Part shown: positions 26,172 to 35,255 of the stretch, in pieces
Position numbering within the stretch: the stretch's first letter is position 1
Layout: each line of letters opens with the position of its first letter
Assembly (NCBI RefSeq): GCF_050613185.1
Contig: NZ_CP192511.1
Location: 1,860,001-1,924,000 of the forward strand
DNA length: 64,000 nucleotides
Direction of reading: 5' to 3'
From: Chelonobacter sp050613185
GTDB taxonomy: Bacteria > Pseudomonadota > Gammaproteobacteria > Enterobacterales > Pasteurellaceae
Made by a program: the position numbers and the translations under genes
The notes under the pieces: model-generated
What the model saw: only the letters and a program-made list of their open reading frames with translations
Databases searched by the model: none
What the model was told of the DNA's origin: nothing

Positions 26172-27272
26172 ATGCAAGTTTCAGATTTTCATTTTGAGTT
26201 GCCGGACGAGCTGATTGCACGTTATCCGAAAGCGGAACGCAGCAGCAGCCGTTTGTTGTGCCTGAACGGACAAAGCGGCGAATTGCGGCACCGTCAATTT
26301 GCCGAGGTGTTGGATTTGGTCGACGCCGGCGATTTATTGGTGTTCAATAATACCCGTGTGATTCCGGCGCGCATGTTCGGACGCAAAAGCAGCGGTGGCA
26401 AATTAGAAGTGTTGGTTGAGCGGGTGTTGGGCGAACGCCGTTGTTTGGCACACGTGCGTGCCTCGAAAGCGCCGCAAGCCGGGGCGCAGATTATTCTGGG
26501 CGAAGACAAGTTAGGCGCGGGCAACGGCATTGCTTTTGTGATGAAAGCGCGCCACGATACCTTGTTTGAGTTGGAAGTGGTCGGCGATACGCCGTTGTTG
26601 GCGATTTTACAGCAAATCGGGCATATTCCGTTGCCGCCGTATATTGATCGCCCTGATGAAGAAATGGATCAGGAGCGTTATCAAACCGTGTATAATCAAG
26701 TGCCCGGCGCAGTTGCCGCGCCGACCGCCGGTTTGCATTTCGATCAGGCGTTGTTAGACAAATTGGCGGCAAAAGGCGTGAATTTTGCCTTTGTGACTTT
26801 GCACGTCGGCGCAGGCACATTCCAGCCGGTGCGGGTGGAAAAAGTGGAAGATCACCATATGCACGCCGAATATGTTGAAGTCGATGAGCAGACGGTGCAA
26901 GCGGTGTTAGCCACCAAAGCTGCCGGGAAACGGGTGATTGCGGTCGGCACGACCTCGGTGCGCGCCCTCGAAAGTGCGGCATTGGCAGCGGCGGAAACAC
27001 CGTTGTCGCAACAACAACCGCACTTGCTTGCGCCTTATTTTTCCGACACTACGATTTTCCTTTATCCGGGCAAACCGTTTCGCGTGGTCGATGCGCTGAT
27101 TACCAATTTCCATTTGCCGGAATCGACCTTGGTGATGTTGGTTTCTGCTTTTGCCGGTTACCGCCATACCATGCAGGCGTATCAAAGTGCGGTTGCCGAG
27201 CGGTACCGTTTCTTTAGTTACGGCGACGCGATGTTTATTAGCAAAAATCCTGATGTGAGCGGATTGGCTTGA
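26172..27272 (+). CDS. queA: S-adenosylmethionine:tRNA ribosyltransferase-isomerase
   Basis: A 366-residue enzyme of queuosine synthesis that transfers the ribosyl group of SAM to preQ1 in tRNA. Family marks are 'MQVSDFHFELPDELIARYP', 'LLVFNNTRVIPARMFG', 'VPGAVAAPTAGLHFD', 'LHVGAGTFQPVRVE' and 'ITNFHLPESTLVMLVSAFAG'. The start at 26172 is preferred over an in-frame GTG at 26163 because family members begin MxVSDF. It is upstream of tgt, the preceding enzyme of the pathway, as in many proteobacteria. The two are separated by 212 bases containing a repeat. Confidence 0.96.
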   Translation: MQVSDFHFELPDELIARYPKAERSSSRLLCLNGQSGELRHRQFAEVLDLVDAGDLLVFNNTRVIPARMFGRKSSGGKLEVLVERVLGERRCLAHVRASKAPQAGAQIILGEDKLGAGNGIAFVMKARHDTLFELEVVGDTPLLAILQQIGHIPLPPYIDRPDEEMDQERYQTVYNQVPGAVAAPTAGLHFDQALLDKLAAKGVNFAFVTLHVGAGTFQPVRVEKVEDHHMHAEYVEVDEQTVQAVLATKAAGKRVIAVGTTSVRALESAALAAAETPLSQQQPHLLAPYFSDTTIFLYPGKPFRVVDALITNFHLPESTLVMLVSAFAGYRHTMQAYQSAVAERYRFFSYGDAMFISKNPDVSGLA

Positions 27273-27292
27273 GTTTTCAAATCAAGCTAATT

Positions 27293-27328
27293 ACGATATT
27301 TTAAGTAGCCACGATATTTTAGGTAGCT
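27293..27328. repeat. Two tandem 18-base repeats
   Basis: ACGATATTTTAAGTAGCC is followed at once by ACGATATTTTAGGTAGCT, with two mismatches. They lie in the queA-tgt gap just before the palindromic element. Confidence 0.7.
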
Positions 27329-27343
27329 GGAAGATTCTTTTCT

Positions 27344-27397
27344 CCCTTCCTCCCTGTGCGGAGGGAGTACCATTTTTCGCTAGAAAAATGGGGAGGG
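27344..27397. repeat. Palindromic intergenic repeat, copy 2
   Basis: Same module as at 5669-5716 but inverted. A GC-rich GGAGGGAG arm is followed by a hairpin at 27370-27391 with 9-base arms CCATTTTTC / GAAAAATGG around GCTA, then GGGAGGGA. It lies between queA and tgt. Confidence 0.8.
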
Positions 27398-27484
27398 ACA
27401 TAAAGCAAAAGTACGGATCGCCGCACTTTTATTCTTTAAATAAGATCAATCTTCGGACTGTTTTTCCGTTGATAGGAGCAAAAT

Positions 27485-28645
27485 ATGAAATATGAATTAC
27501 ACAACACCGACGGACGCGCACGGCGCGGGCGTTTGACCTTTCAACGTCCGCAAGGGGAATTTAGCGTGGAAACGCCGGCGTTTATGCCGGTCGGGACGTA
27601 CGGCACGGTGAAAGGCATGACCCCGGAAGAAGTGAAAGCCACCGGCGCGCAAATTTTGTTGGGCAACACCTTTCACCTGTGGCTGCGACCGGGGCAGGAA
27701 GTGATGAAACTGCACGGCGATCTGCATGATTTTATGCAGTGGCACGGGCCGATCTTGACCGATTCCGGCGGTTTCCAAGTGTTCAGCTTGGGCGATATTC
27801 GTAAAATCAAAGAAGAGGGCGTACATTTCCGTAATCCGATTAACGGCGAGAAAATTTTCTTATCGCCGGAAAAATCAATGGAAATTCAATATGATCTCGG
27901 TTCGGATATTGTGATGATTTTCGATGAATGCACGCCGTATCCCGCCGATTTTGATTATGCCAAAAATTCAATGGAAATGTCGCTGCGTTGGGCGAAACGC
28001 AGCCGTGATCGTTTCGATGAATTAGGCAACAAAAATGCGTTGTTCGGTATTATTCAAGGCGGCGTATATGAAGAATTGCGCAAGGTTTCGGTCGAGGGCT
28101 TGGTGGAAATCGGTTTTGACGGCTATGCGGTCGGCGGTTTGGCAGTGGGCGAGCCGAAAGAAGATATGCACCGCATTTTGGAATATATTTGTCCGCAAAT
28201 TCCGCAGGATAAACCGCGTTATTTAATGGGCGTGGGCAAACCGGAGGATTTGGTGGAAGGCGTGCGCCGCGGGATTGATATGTTCGACTGCGTGATGCCG
28301 ACCCGCAATGCGCGCAACGGACACTTGTTCACCGCAGACGGCGTGATTAAAATCCGTAACGCCAAATACCGCGACGATGTATCGCCATTGGAAGCGGAAT
28401 GTGATTGTTATACCTGTAAAAATTACACCAAAGCCTATCTGTATCATTTGGACAAGTGCGGTGAAATTTTGGGTGCGAGACTGAATACCATTCACAACCT
28501 GCGTTATTATCAACGCTTGATGGCACAGTTGCGCACCGCGATTGAAAATGGCGAATTAGAACAGTTTGTCGCGCAGTTTTACGCCCGTATCGGCAAGCCG
28601 GTGCCGCCGTTGAATGAATACCACGCATTTGATGACGGAAAATAA
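27485..28645 (+). CDS. tgt: tRNA-guanine transglycosylase
   Basis: A 386-residue enzyme that swaps guanine 34 for preQ1 in tRNAs with GUN anticodons. Visible are the catalytic Asp in 'LTDSGGFQVFSL' (near residue 93), 'GIIQGGVYEELR', the second Asp in 'FDCVMPTRNARNG' and zinc ligands in 'CDCYTCKNYTKAYLYH'. Length is normal. It begins a run tgt-yajC-secD-secF found widely in proteobacteria. AGGAG lies before the ATG. Confidence 0.97.
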   Translation: MKYELHNTDGRARRGRLTFQRPQGEFSVETPAFMPVGTYGTVKGMTPEEVKATGAQILLGNTFHLWLRPGQEVMKLHGDLHDFMQWHGPILTDSGGFQVFSLGDIRKIKEEGVHFRNPINGEKIFLSPEKSMEIQYDLGSDIVMIFDECTPYPADFDYAKNSMEMSLRWAKRSRDRFDELGNKNALFGIIQGGVYEELRKVSVEGLVEIGFDGYAVGGLAVGEPKEDMHRILEYICPQIPQDKPRYLMGVGKPEDLVEGVRRGIDMFDCVMPTRNARNGHLFTADGVIKIRNAKYRDDVSPLEAECDCYTCKNYTKAYLYHLDKCGEILGARLNTIHNLRYYQRLMAQLRTAIENGELEQFVAQFYARIGKPVPPLNEYHAFDDGK

Positions 28646-28785
28646 GCCTGACAACAAGAAGATTTTCACTTTAGCCGTGTTTTATGCTATTTTGAACACC
28701 GCTATTACAGTCGGGGCGGTTATGTTGAACAAGCATGAGCGTCCTGTTTACTTAATTTAATCACTAACTTAAAAAGGATAAAAAA

Positions 28786-29085
28786 ATGGACGCACAACAA
28801 GGCGGCGGAATGCAAATGATCTTTATTTTGGTAATCTTTGCCTTAATTTTCTATTTTATGATCTATCGTCCGCAAGCAAAACGTAACAAGGATCACCGCA
28901 ATTTAATGGCGTCACTGGCGAAAGGCGAAGAAGTGCTGACCAGCGGCGGTTTAATCGGTAAAATCAGCAAAGCCTCTGCCGAAAGTGATTACATCGTGAT
29001 TGCGTTAAATGACAATATCGAAGTGACCATCAAACGTGATTTCGTGGTGGCGGTGCTGCCAAAAGGTTCTTTGAAATCCCTGTAA
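28786..29085 (+). CDS. yajC: Sec translocon accessory protein YajC
   Basis: A 99-residue inner-membrane protein with one N-terminal helix ('MQMIFILVIFALIFYFMIYRP') and a cytoplasmic domain with the motifs 'LAKGEEVLTSGGLIGKI' and 'DNIEVTIKRDFVVAVLPKGSLKS'. It associates with SecDF-YidC. AAAAGGAT precedes the start. secD follows 43 bases later. Confidence 0.96.
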   Translation: MDAQQGGGMQMIFILVIFALIFYFMIYRPQAKRNKDHRNLMASLAKGEEVLTSGGLIGKISKASAESDYIVIALNDNIEVTIKRDFVVAVLPKGSLKSL

Positions 29086-29128
29086 TTTTCCAATCTTCCA
29101 ATTAACTTCCGAGTGAGGGGCATTAATT

Positions 29129-30976
29129 GTGTTAAATCGTTTCCCTTTATGGAAGAACCTGATGGTGATCATTTTGGTCGCCATCGGCATTTTATATGCT
29201 CTTCCAAATCTTTATGGTGAAGATCCTGCGGTGCAAATTTCCGGCACCCGCGGACAGCAGGCAGACAACACCACTTATCAACGAGTACAACAAGTCTTAC
29301 AACAAAACCAATTAGCGGTGAAATCGTTACAATTGGAAAACGGTTCTGTGTTGGCAAAATTCGCCAATACCGATGATCAACTACTGGCGAAAGATAAACT
29401 GGCTGAAAATTTAGGCAAGGGTTATTCAGTGGCGTTGAATCTGGCGCCGGCAACCCCGGCGTGGTTGGAAGCGATTGGCGGCAGCCCGATGAAACTGGGA
29501 TTGGATTTGCGCGGTGGGGTACGTTTCCTAATGCAGGTCGATATGAAGACCGCACTTGAGAAACTGGAAACCCAGCGCCAAGACAATTTGCGCACCGAAT
29601 TGCGCAAAGCGCGGATTGCTTATACTAATATCCGTCAAGGTGAAAACTATTCCACCGTCATTACGCTGGGCGAACAAGCCTCCGAATCGGAAGCGCAAAG
29701 TTTAATTCGCCGCATTGATCCGAATTTACAACAAAGCCTTAACGGCAAAGTGATTACGCTTACCATGTCGGAAGCGGACTTGGCACAGGTGCGTGAACAC
29801 GCGATTGAGCAAAACCTGACGATTTTGCGTAAACGGGTAAATGAATTAGGTGTGGCGGAACCGGTGGTGCAACGCCAAGGGGCCGAACGCATAGTGATTG
29901 AATTGCCGGGCGTGCAAGATACCGCGCGCGCCAAAGAAATTTTGGGTGCGACGGCGACCTTGGAATTCCGTCTGGTGAATACTAATGCGAGTGCCGATTT
30001 TGCTGCACGCGGCATGGTGCCGTCAGATTCCGAAGTGAAAAATGATCGCGAAGGCAATCCGGTAGTGCTGTATCGTCGCGTGATTCTTGGCGGCGAACAT
30101 ATCACAGGGGCAACGTCGGGCAGCGATCACACTACAGGTCGCCCAGAAGTGAATATTACCCTCGATAGCGAGGGCGGCAATTTGATGGCGGCGGCGACCC
30201 GCGATGCCATCGGCAAACCGATGGCAACCTTATACAGCGAGTATAAAGAGAGTGGTCGGGTTGATGACAAAGGCACGCCGATTCTGGAAAAACACGAAGA
30301 AGTGATTAACGTGGCGACCATTAACGATCGTCTCGGCAGCCGTTTCCGTATCAGCGGTATCGACAGCCCGGCTGAAGCGTTAAATTTATCGGTGCTGTTG
30401 CGTGCCGGGGCGTTGATTGCGCCGATTCAAATCGTAGAGGAACGCACGATCGGGCCGTCTTTAGGGGCGCAAAATATCGAACAAGGCATGGAAGCGAGTC
30501 TATACGGCTTAGGTTTCACCATTCTGTTTATGCTGTTTGTCTATCGTAAATTCGGCATGATAGCCAACCTTGCCTTAGTGCTGAATATCGTATTGCTGAT
30601 TGGCGTGTTGTCTTTACTGCCGGGGGCAACCCTGACAATGCCGGGCATTGCCGGAATCGTGTTGGCGGTGGGCATGTCAGTCGATGCCAACGTGCTGATC
30701 TTTGAACGGATTAAGGAAGAGTTGCGCAACGGGCGCAGCGTGCAACAAGCGATTCACGAAGGCTACAACGGTGCCTTTTCCAGTATTTTCGACGCCAACT
30801 TAACCACGATTTTGGTCGCGATTATTTTGTATGCGGTCGGCACCGGACCGGTAAAAGGCTTTGCCATCACCTTGTCATTGGGCGTGGCGATTTCTATGTT
30901 CACCGCAATCACCGGCACGCGTGCGATTGTGAACTTCCTGTATGGCGGCAAACGCATTGATAAGTTGTCAATTTAG
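29129..30976 (+). CDS. secD: Protein translocase subunit SecD
   Basis: A 615-residue RND-type membrane protein with a first helix near residues 8-27 ('NLMVIILVAIGILYALPNLYG'), a large periplasmic part ('MKLGLDLRGGVRFLMQVD', 'RVNELGVAEPVVQRQG') and five further helices. The proton-relay motif 'GMSVDANVLIFERIKEELR' is present. SecD with SecF uses proton flow to pull exported proteins through SecYEG. The start is GTG, with GAGGGG upstream. Confidence 0.97.
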   Translation: MLNRFPLWKNLMVIILVAIGILYALPNLYGEDPAVQISGTRGQQADNTTYQRVQQVLQQNQLAVKSLQLENGSVLAKFANTDDQLLAKDKLAENLGKGYSVALNLAPATPAWLEAIGGSPMKLGLDLRGGVRFLMQVDMKTALEKLETQRQDNLRTELRKARIAYTNIRQGENYSTVITLGEQASESEAQSLIRRIDPNLQQSLNGKVITLTMSEADLAQVREHAIEQNLTILRKRVNELGVAEPVVQRQGAERIVIELPGVQDTARAKEILGATATLEFRLVNTNASADFAARGMVPSDSEVKNDREGNPVVLYRRVILGGEHITGATSGSDHTTGRPEVNITLDSEGGNLMAAATRDAIGKPMATLYSEYKESGRVDDKGTPILEKHEEVINVATINDRLGSRFRISGIDSPAEALNLSVLLRAGALIAPIQIVEERTIGPSLGAQNIEQGMEASLYGLGFTILFMLFVYRKFGMIANLALVLNIVLLIGVLSLLPGATLTMPGIAGIVLAVGMSVDANVLIFERIKEELRNGRSVQQAIHEGYNGAFSSIFDANLTTILVAIILYAVGTGPVKGFAITLSLGVAISMFTAITGTRAIVNFLYGGKRIDKLSI

Positions 30977-30988
30977 ATTGAGGATTAA

Positions 30989-31966
30989 ATGGTGAATGTA
31001 AAAGCAAAACAACCTATTGAAACCGAAAGCGGCATAAAACTGGCACGCAGTGTAATCCCGTTTATGAAATACCGCATTCCCGGCTATATTTTTTCGTTAG
31101 CGGTGATAGCCATCAGTTTATTCTTTGTGGTGACGAAGGGATTTAACTGGGGCTTGGATTTTACCGGTGGTACCGTGATCGAAGCCAGCTTCTCCCAACC
31201 GGCGGATTTACCGAAAGTGCGGTCTGCATTGGCGGAAAATGATTTCGGCAGTGCGGTGGTGCAGGCTTCCGGTGGCACGCGTGATGTGATGATCCGTTTA
31301 CCGTCGGAAGACGGCGACACCACGATTGGACCGAAAGTGATCAATATTCTGCAAAGTATTGATGCTCAATCAACTGTGCGCAGTATTGAGTTTGTTGGTC
31401 CGAACGTAGGGAAAGAGCTGACCGAAGCGGCGATTTATGCCACGTTGGTAACCTTAATTATGTTGCTGTTGTATGTCGGTCTACGCTTTGAATGGCGTTT
31501 GGGAGCCGGCGGGATTTTAGCGTTAGCACATGATGTGATTGTAACCTTGGGCGTATTCGCTGCGTTACAGATTGAAATCGACTTGACTTTCGTGGCAGCG
31601 ATTCTCTCGGTAATCGGTTATTCTCTGAATGATAGTATCGTGGTATTTGACCGAATCCGCGAAAACTTCCGTAAAATCCGCCGTACTGCGGCACAAGACA
31701 TTATGGATATTTCTTTGACCCAAACCCTTGCCAGAACTTTGATGACCTCGGCAACCACCTTGGTCGTGGTATTGGCATTGTATATTTGGGGCGGGCCGAG
31801 TATTCATAACTTCTCACTTGCCTTATTAATCGGGATTGGTTTCGGTACGTATTCTTCGATTTATATCGCAACCGCACTTGCGCTGGATCTCGGCTTAACA
31901 CGCGAACACATGCTGCCGCCGAAAGTTGAAAAAGAAGGCGAAGACCAAGAGGCGATTATGCCGTAG
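30989..31966 (+). CDS. secF: Protein translocase subunit SecF
   Basis: A 325-residue partner of SecD with the same half-RND fold: 'GLDFTGGTVIEASF' near residue 52 and the 'GYSLNDSIVVFDRIRENFR' motif near 212. Six hydrophobic segments are visible. It starts 12 bases after secD and completes the operon, closed by a strong hairpin. Confidence 0.97.
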   Translation: MVNVKAKQPIETESGIKLARSVIPFMKYRIPGYIFSLAVIAISLFFVVTKGFNWGLDFTGGTVIEASFSQPADLPKVRSALAENDFGSAVVQASGGTRDVMIRLPSEDGDTTIGPKVINILQSIDAQSTVRSIEFVGPNVGKELTEAAIYATLVTLIMLLLYVGLRFEWRLGAGGILALAHDVIVTLGVFAALQIEIDLTFVAAILSVIGYSLNDSIVVFDRIRENFRKIRRTAAQDIMDISLTQTLARTLMTSATTLVVVLALYIWGGPSIHNFSLALLIGIGFGTYSSIYIATALALDLGLTREHMLPPKVEKEGEDQEAIMP

Positions 31967-31988
31967 GCAGATTTTCGCGGCGATAGTA

Positions 31989-32021
31989 AAAGCCATATTT
32001 GTTCACAAATATGGCTTTCTG
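31989..32021 (+). terminator. Terminator of yajC-secDF
   Basis: AAAGCCATATTTG and CAAATATGGCTTT make a perfect 13-base-pair stem with a 4-base loop (TTCA), 22 bases after the secF stop. The following T run is short and interrupted. Confidence 0.85.
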
Positions 32022-32040
32022 TTATATTGAATAAGAAAGG

Positions 32041-32865
32041 TTATGGCGTCATATTACTGCCGCTGACGCCTTTAAGCGGTTTGCCATCGGCACTGTTAAT
32101 CAAAACTAAAATACCGAACAACGGGTGGTCAAAATACATCATTTGGTTATCCGTGTAACTGCTTTGGCTTTGATACTGGATAGTGTGCCGTGCCGAGGCG
32201 ACGGCGGTTTCGGTTTCTTGCTCTTTATCGGAGACCGCGTCAATATCCGGTACAACGGTTGTCACATCTTGTCCGACACTGCCAAAAACCGGCATTAAGC
32301 GGGAGGCGCTTTTTTTGTCGTCGTAACTAAAAGCCAGATTGAAATTTAACTCGATTTTATCATCCTGCCACACCGTAAAACGCCCATCCAACGAGGGGAG
32401 ACGATCCGCGGCTGATTGAATGTGAATCGGCACGGCCAAACTTTGTTGGTTTAGCGCTTGTGTCCAAGCTTGGTGATAAAACGGCACATAGGCATCGTGT
32501 TGTTCAAATTTCGTATAAATATCATTGAGCTGCATAGCACTGTCGGGCAATGCGCGTGCGTTGATTTGTGTTTCCGATGGTAAAATGGCATCGGCGGTCG
32601 GAATGACCGAGCTGAGTTCCGGGAATTGCTGGTTCAGACTATCGCCGTCTAGCAGGCGTTGGAATGCAATGATCTCCACATTAATTTGCGTGGCATACTC
32701 TTCAGCAGCAGTGGCGGATTGCGGCGGATTGTCCGTTGGAATGGCGGCGCTGACCGCACTTTGATGATCGGCGCTTGGGGTTTGTTCCGCATAAACTTGG
32801 CTTCCAATCAACATTAGGCTGAGAGATTTTGCAACCAGTGACAAAACGGTTCGGGGTAAACGCAT
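32041..32865 (-). CDS. CsiV-family envelope protein
   Basis: A 274-residue exported protein (signal 'SLSLMLIGSQVYAEQ'). The body resembles the CsiV family (a peptidoglycan-associated protein first described in Vibrio, needed for cell shape): 'INVEIIAFQRL' at the front, 'YVPFYHQAWTQALNQQSLAVPIHI' in the middle, 'LDGRFTVWQDDKIELNFNL', and the diagnostic 'MYFDHPLFGILVLI' near the end. An insert around residues 195-220 is rich in Asp/Glu. The frame reaches 32883. ATG 32865 is preferred because GGGAG lies 8 bases before it. It follows the chalcone-isomerase-like gene by 45 bases. Confidence 0.75.
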   Translation of the reverse strand: MRLPRTVLSLVAKSLSLMLIGSQVYAEQTPSADHQSAVSAAIPTDNPPQSATAAEEYATQINVEIIAFQRLLDGDSLNQQFPELSSVIPTADAILPSETQINARALPDSAMQLNDIYTKFEQHDAYVPFYHQAWTQALNQQSLAVPIHIQSAADRLPSLDGRFTVWQDDKIELNFNLAFSYDDKKSASRLMPVFGSVGQDVTTVVPDIDAVSDKEQETETAVASARHTIQYQSQSSYTDNQMMYFDHPLFGILVLINSADGKPLKGVSGSNMTP

Positions 32866-32910
32866 AACAGAGACTCCCATCATAAAAATGCTATAAACAA
32901 CAACGTCGAA

Positions 32911-33543
32911 TTAACTGGCTTCTGCGCTTTCCGGTGTAGCAGGGACGGTGTCGGGCACCGTTGGCAGGATTAACGGATCCCGGCTTTCCTCTTCTACCGG
33001 GGCGGTTTCCAGTTGGCGCGCCGGCGGCGAATATTTGCTCGGTTGATCTTTATCGAGACCTAATAATTTACTTTGTAAGCGTTTAAAACTGCTTTGCGGT
33101 GACAACCAAATATCCAAAAACGCCTGATTAAACGCGTTGCCGAATTGCGGTTCCAATACGGTATCATTCAGCACAAAATAACCGGTATCTTCCAAAGCAA
33201 TATAATTCAGCAAATCTTGCGGTTGAAAATCCGGTAAGCTTTGTTCTAATTTTGCCGCCCACTGGCTTTGTAACTCGGGAGAGACTTGCGGCGCAATATT
33301 GCTTAGCTCTTTTTTAATGGTAATCGCAAAGTTTTTGCCTTCGACCGGTTTGGCATAATTCAACGTCAGCATGAGCGGACGTTGGTTCGGTTGGTATTCG
33401 CCATTTTCGCTATACAGGGTAATGGTATAGATATGGAAAGGCCCCCAAGTATAGTCAACCGTACCGACCGGCAACCAAGTCGCCGAAGCCAGCTTGCTGA
33501 AAAGCAAAAGGAACAGGGGAGTGGCAATTTTTAATAATTTCAT
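32911..33543 (-). CDS. Chalcone-isomerase-like exported protein
   Basis: A 210-residue protein with a Sec signal (LFLLLFSKLASA). The mature part fits the bacterial chalcone-isomerase-like fold: 'WLPVGTVDYTWGPFHIYTITLYSENG' at the start, 'LNDTVLEPQFGNAFNQAFLDIWLSPQSSFKRLQSKLLG' toward the end. Family members are periplasmic and of unknown function; no plant-type isomerase activity should be assumed. The last ~35 residues are a Pro/Glu-rich tail. It is probably in an operon with the CsiV-like gene. Confidence 0.65.
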   Translation of the reverse strand: MKLLKIATPLFLLLFSKLASATWLPVGTVDYTWGPFHIYTITLYSENGEYQPNQRPLMLTLNYAKPVEGKNFAITIKKELSNIAPQVSPELQSQWAAKLEQSLPDFQPQDLLNYIALEDTGYFVLNDTVLEPQFGNAFNQAFLDIWLSPQSSFKRLQSKLLGLDKDQPSKYSPPARQLETAPVEEESRDPLILPTVPDTVPATPESAEAS

Positions 33544-33624
33544 AATATAACCGATGAATTACTCGGACAACACAACTTAATGAGATTATAACATAAACGG
33601 TGATAAGGTCTAATTTAGCCGGGA

Positions 33625-33651
33625 ATAAAAACGGGATCCGAAGATCCCGTT
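33625..33651 (-). terminator. Terminator of fumC
   Basis: AACGGGATC and GATCCCGTT form a 9-base-pair stem around CGAA, followed on the minus strand by TTTTTATT, 16 bases after the fumC stop. Confidence 0.85.
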
Positions 33652-33666
33652 CTCATCGCGCCAGCG

Positions 33667-35064
33667 TTATTTTTTCAGGCTGCCGACCATATCTTCAGGA
33701 CGAACCCACTCTTCAAATTGTTCAGCGGTAACCAAACCAAGGTTAATCGCTTCTTCTTTCAGGGTAGTGCCGTTTTTGTGGGCGGTTTTGGCGATTTTCG
33801 CCGCATTTTCGTAACCGATATGGGTATTCAGTGCGGTCACCAACATTAATGAATTTTGCAACTGCATTTGAATGCGAGGGTGATTCGGTTCAATACCAAC
33901 CGCACAATGCTCGTCGAATGACACACAAGCGTCAGCCAACAGTTGCGCCGATTGCAGGAAGTTTGCCGCCATCACCGGTTTGAATACGTTCAGTTGGAAA
34001 TGCCCTTGCGTACCGGCGAACGAGATGGTGGTGTCGTTGCCCAACACTTGTGCGCATACCATGGTCAAGGCTTCGCATTGGGTCGGATTGACTTTGCCCG
34101 GCATAATCGAGGAACCCGGCTCATTTTCAGGGATTAAAATTTCACCGATACCGGAGCGTGGACCCGACGCCAATAAACGAATATCGTTGGCGATTTTATA
34201 CAGTGAGACCGCTAATTGTTTTAACGCACCATGGGTTTCCACAATCGCATCATGGGTTGCCAAGGCTTCGAATTTATTTTGCGCAGTCACGAACGGCAAG
34301 CCGGTGAATTTGGCGATATATTCCGCCACTTTGACATCATAACCTTGCGGCGTGTTTAAGCCTGTGCCGACCGCCGTGCCGCCTAGCGCCAATTCCGCCA
34401 AGTGCGGTAGCGTGTTTTTCAGCGCTTTTAAGCCGAAATCCAATTGCGCCGCATAGGCGGAAAATTCTTGCCCTAAGGTGAGCGGGGTTGCGTCCATTAA
34501 GTGGGTGCGTCCGATTTTCACCACATCGTTGAACGCCGCCGCTTTTTCGGCGAAGGTTTTTTGCAAACGCGCCACGCATGGAATGGTGGTTTCCACCACT
34601 TTTTTGTAAGCGGCGATGTGCATTGCAGTCGGGTAGGTGTCGTTGGAGGATTGGGATTTATTGACGTCATCATTCGGGTGGATCACGCTTTTTTCGCCCA
34701 GTTTACCGCCGTTAAGCACGTGCGCGCGGTTGGAAATCACTTCGTTGACGTTCATATTCGATTGCGTACCTGAACCGGTTTGCCAGATCACGAGTGGGAA
34801 TTGATCATCCAGTTTATTCGCCAGAATTTCATCACAAGCCTGCCCGATCAGATCGCGTTTTTCCACTGGCAATACGCCTAAATCGGTGTTGGCAAACGCC
34901 GCGGCTTTTTTCAGGTAACCGAAAGCTTCGATGATTTCATGCGGCATAGAAGCGGCGGGACCGATTTTAAAATTATTGCGTGAACGCTCGGTTTGCGCCG
35001 CCCAATATTTGTCTGCCGGAACTTGAACTTCACCCATAGTGTCTTTTTCGATACGAAATGTCAT
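33667..35064 (-). CDS. fumC: Class II fumarate hydratase
   Basis: A 465-residue fumarase that interconverts fumarate and malate without an iron-sulfur cluster. The signature GSSIMPGKVNPTQCEA is present near residue 318, as are 'TGSGTQSNMNVNEV' near 100 and 'GRTHLMDATPLTLGQEF' near 187. Length is standard. A strong ribosome site (GAGGAAAT) precedes the ATG. An imperfect FNR-like palindrome lies 77 bases upstream (see separate entry). Confidence 0.97.
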   Translation of the reverse strand: MTFRIEKDTMGEVQVPADKYWAAQTERSRNNFKIGPAASMPHEIIEAFGYLKKAAAFANTDLGVLPVEKRDLIGQACDEILANKLDDQFPLVIWQTGSGTQSNMNVNEVISNRAHVLNGGKLGEKSVIHPNDDVNKSQSSNDTYPTAMHIAAYKKVVETTIPCVARLQKTFAEKAAAFNDVVKIGRTHLMDATPLTLGQEFSAYAAQLDFGLKALKNTLPHLAELALGGTAVGTGLNTPQGYDVKVAEYIAKFTGLPFVTAQNKFEALATHDAIVETHGALKQLAVSLYKIANDIRLLASGPRSGIGEILIPENEPGSSIMPGKVNPTQCEALTMVCAQVLGNDTTISFAGTQGHFQLNVFKPVMAANFLQSAQLLADACVSFDEHCAVGIEPNHPRIQMQLQNSLMLVTALNTHIGYENAAKIAKTAHKNGTTLKEEAINLGLVTAEQFEEWVRPEDMVGSLKK

Positions 35065-35140
35065 AGTAATTTCCTCTATTAATAGAATTGGTAACGGAAA
35101 AATTTTAACATTACTACCTATTAAGTGGAATGCAAAGGCG

Positions 35141-35154
35141 ATGATCTAAATCAT
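35141..35154. promoter_or_regulatory. Weak FNR-like palindrome before fumC
   Basis: ATGATCTAAATCAT differs from the FNR consensus TTGAT-N4-ATCAA at the outer base of each half. It lies 77 bases before the fumC start. Symmetry makes a real site possible; chance is also possible. Confidence 0.3.
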
Positions 35155-35255
35155 GACAAATGAAGTTTTGTGAGACGAGTCACGAAGTTTGACAAATATT
35201 AGGGGGCAAAGGGCGTGTTGAACGCCCTTGCGTTAGCGGTTTGGAGCAGTGGGGC

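Noticed and set aside
35209..35229. AAGGGCGT / ACGCCCTT hairpin after the mutarotase gene
   Set aside because: It could be a terminator, but the minus-strand flank is GCCCCC rather than T-rich, so I did not list it as one.
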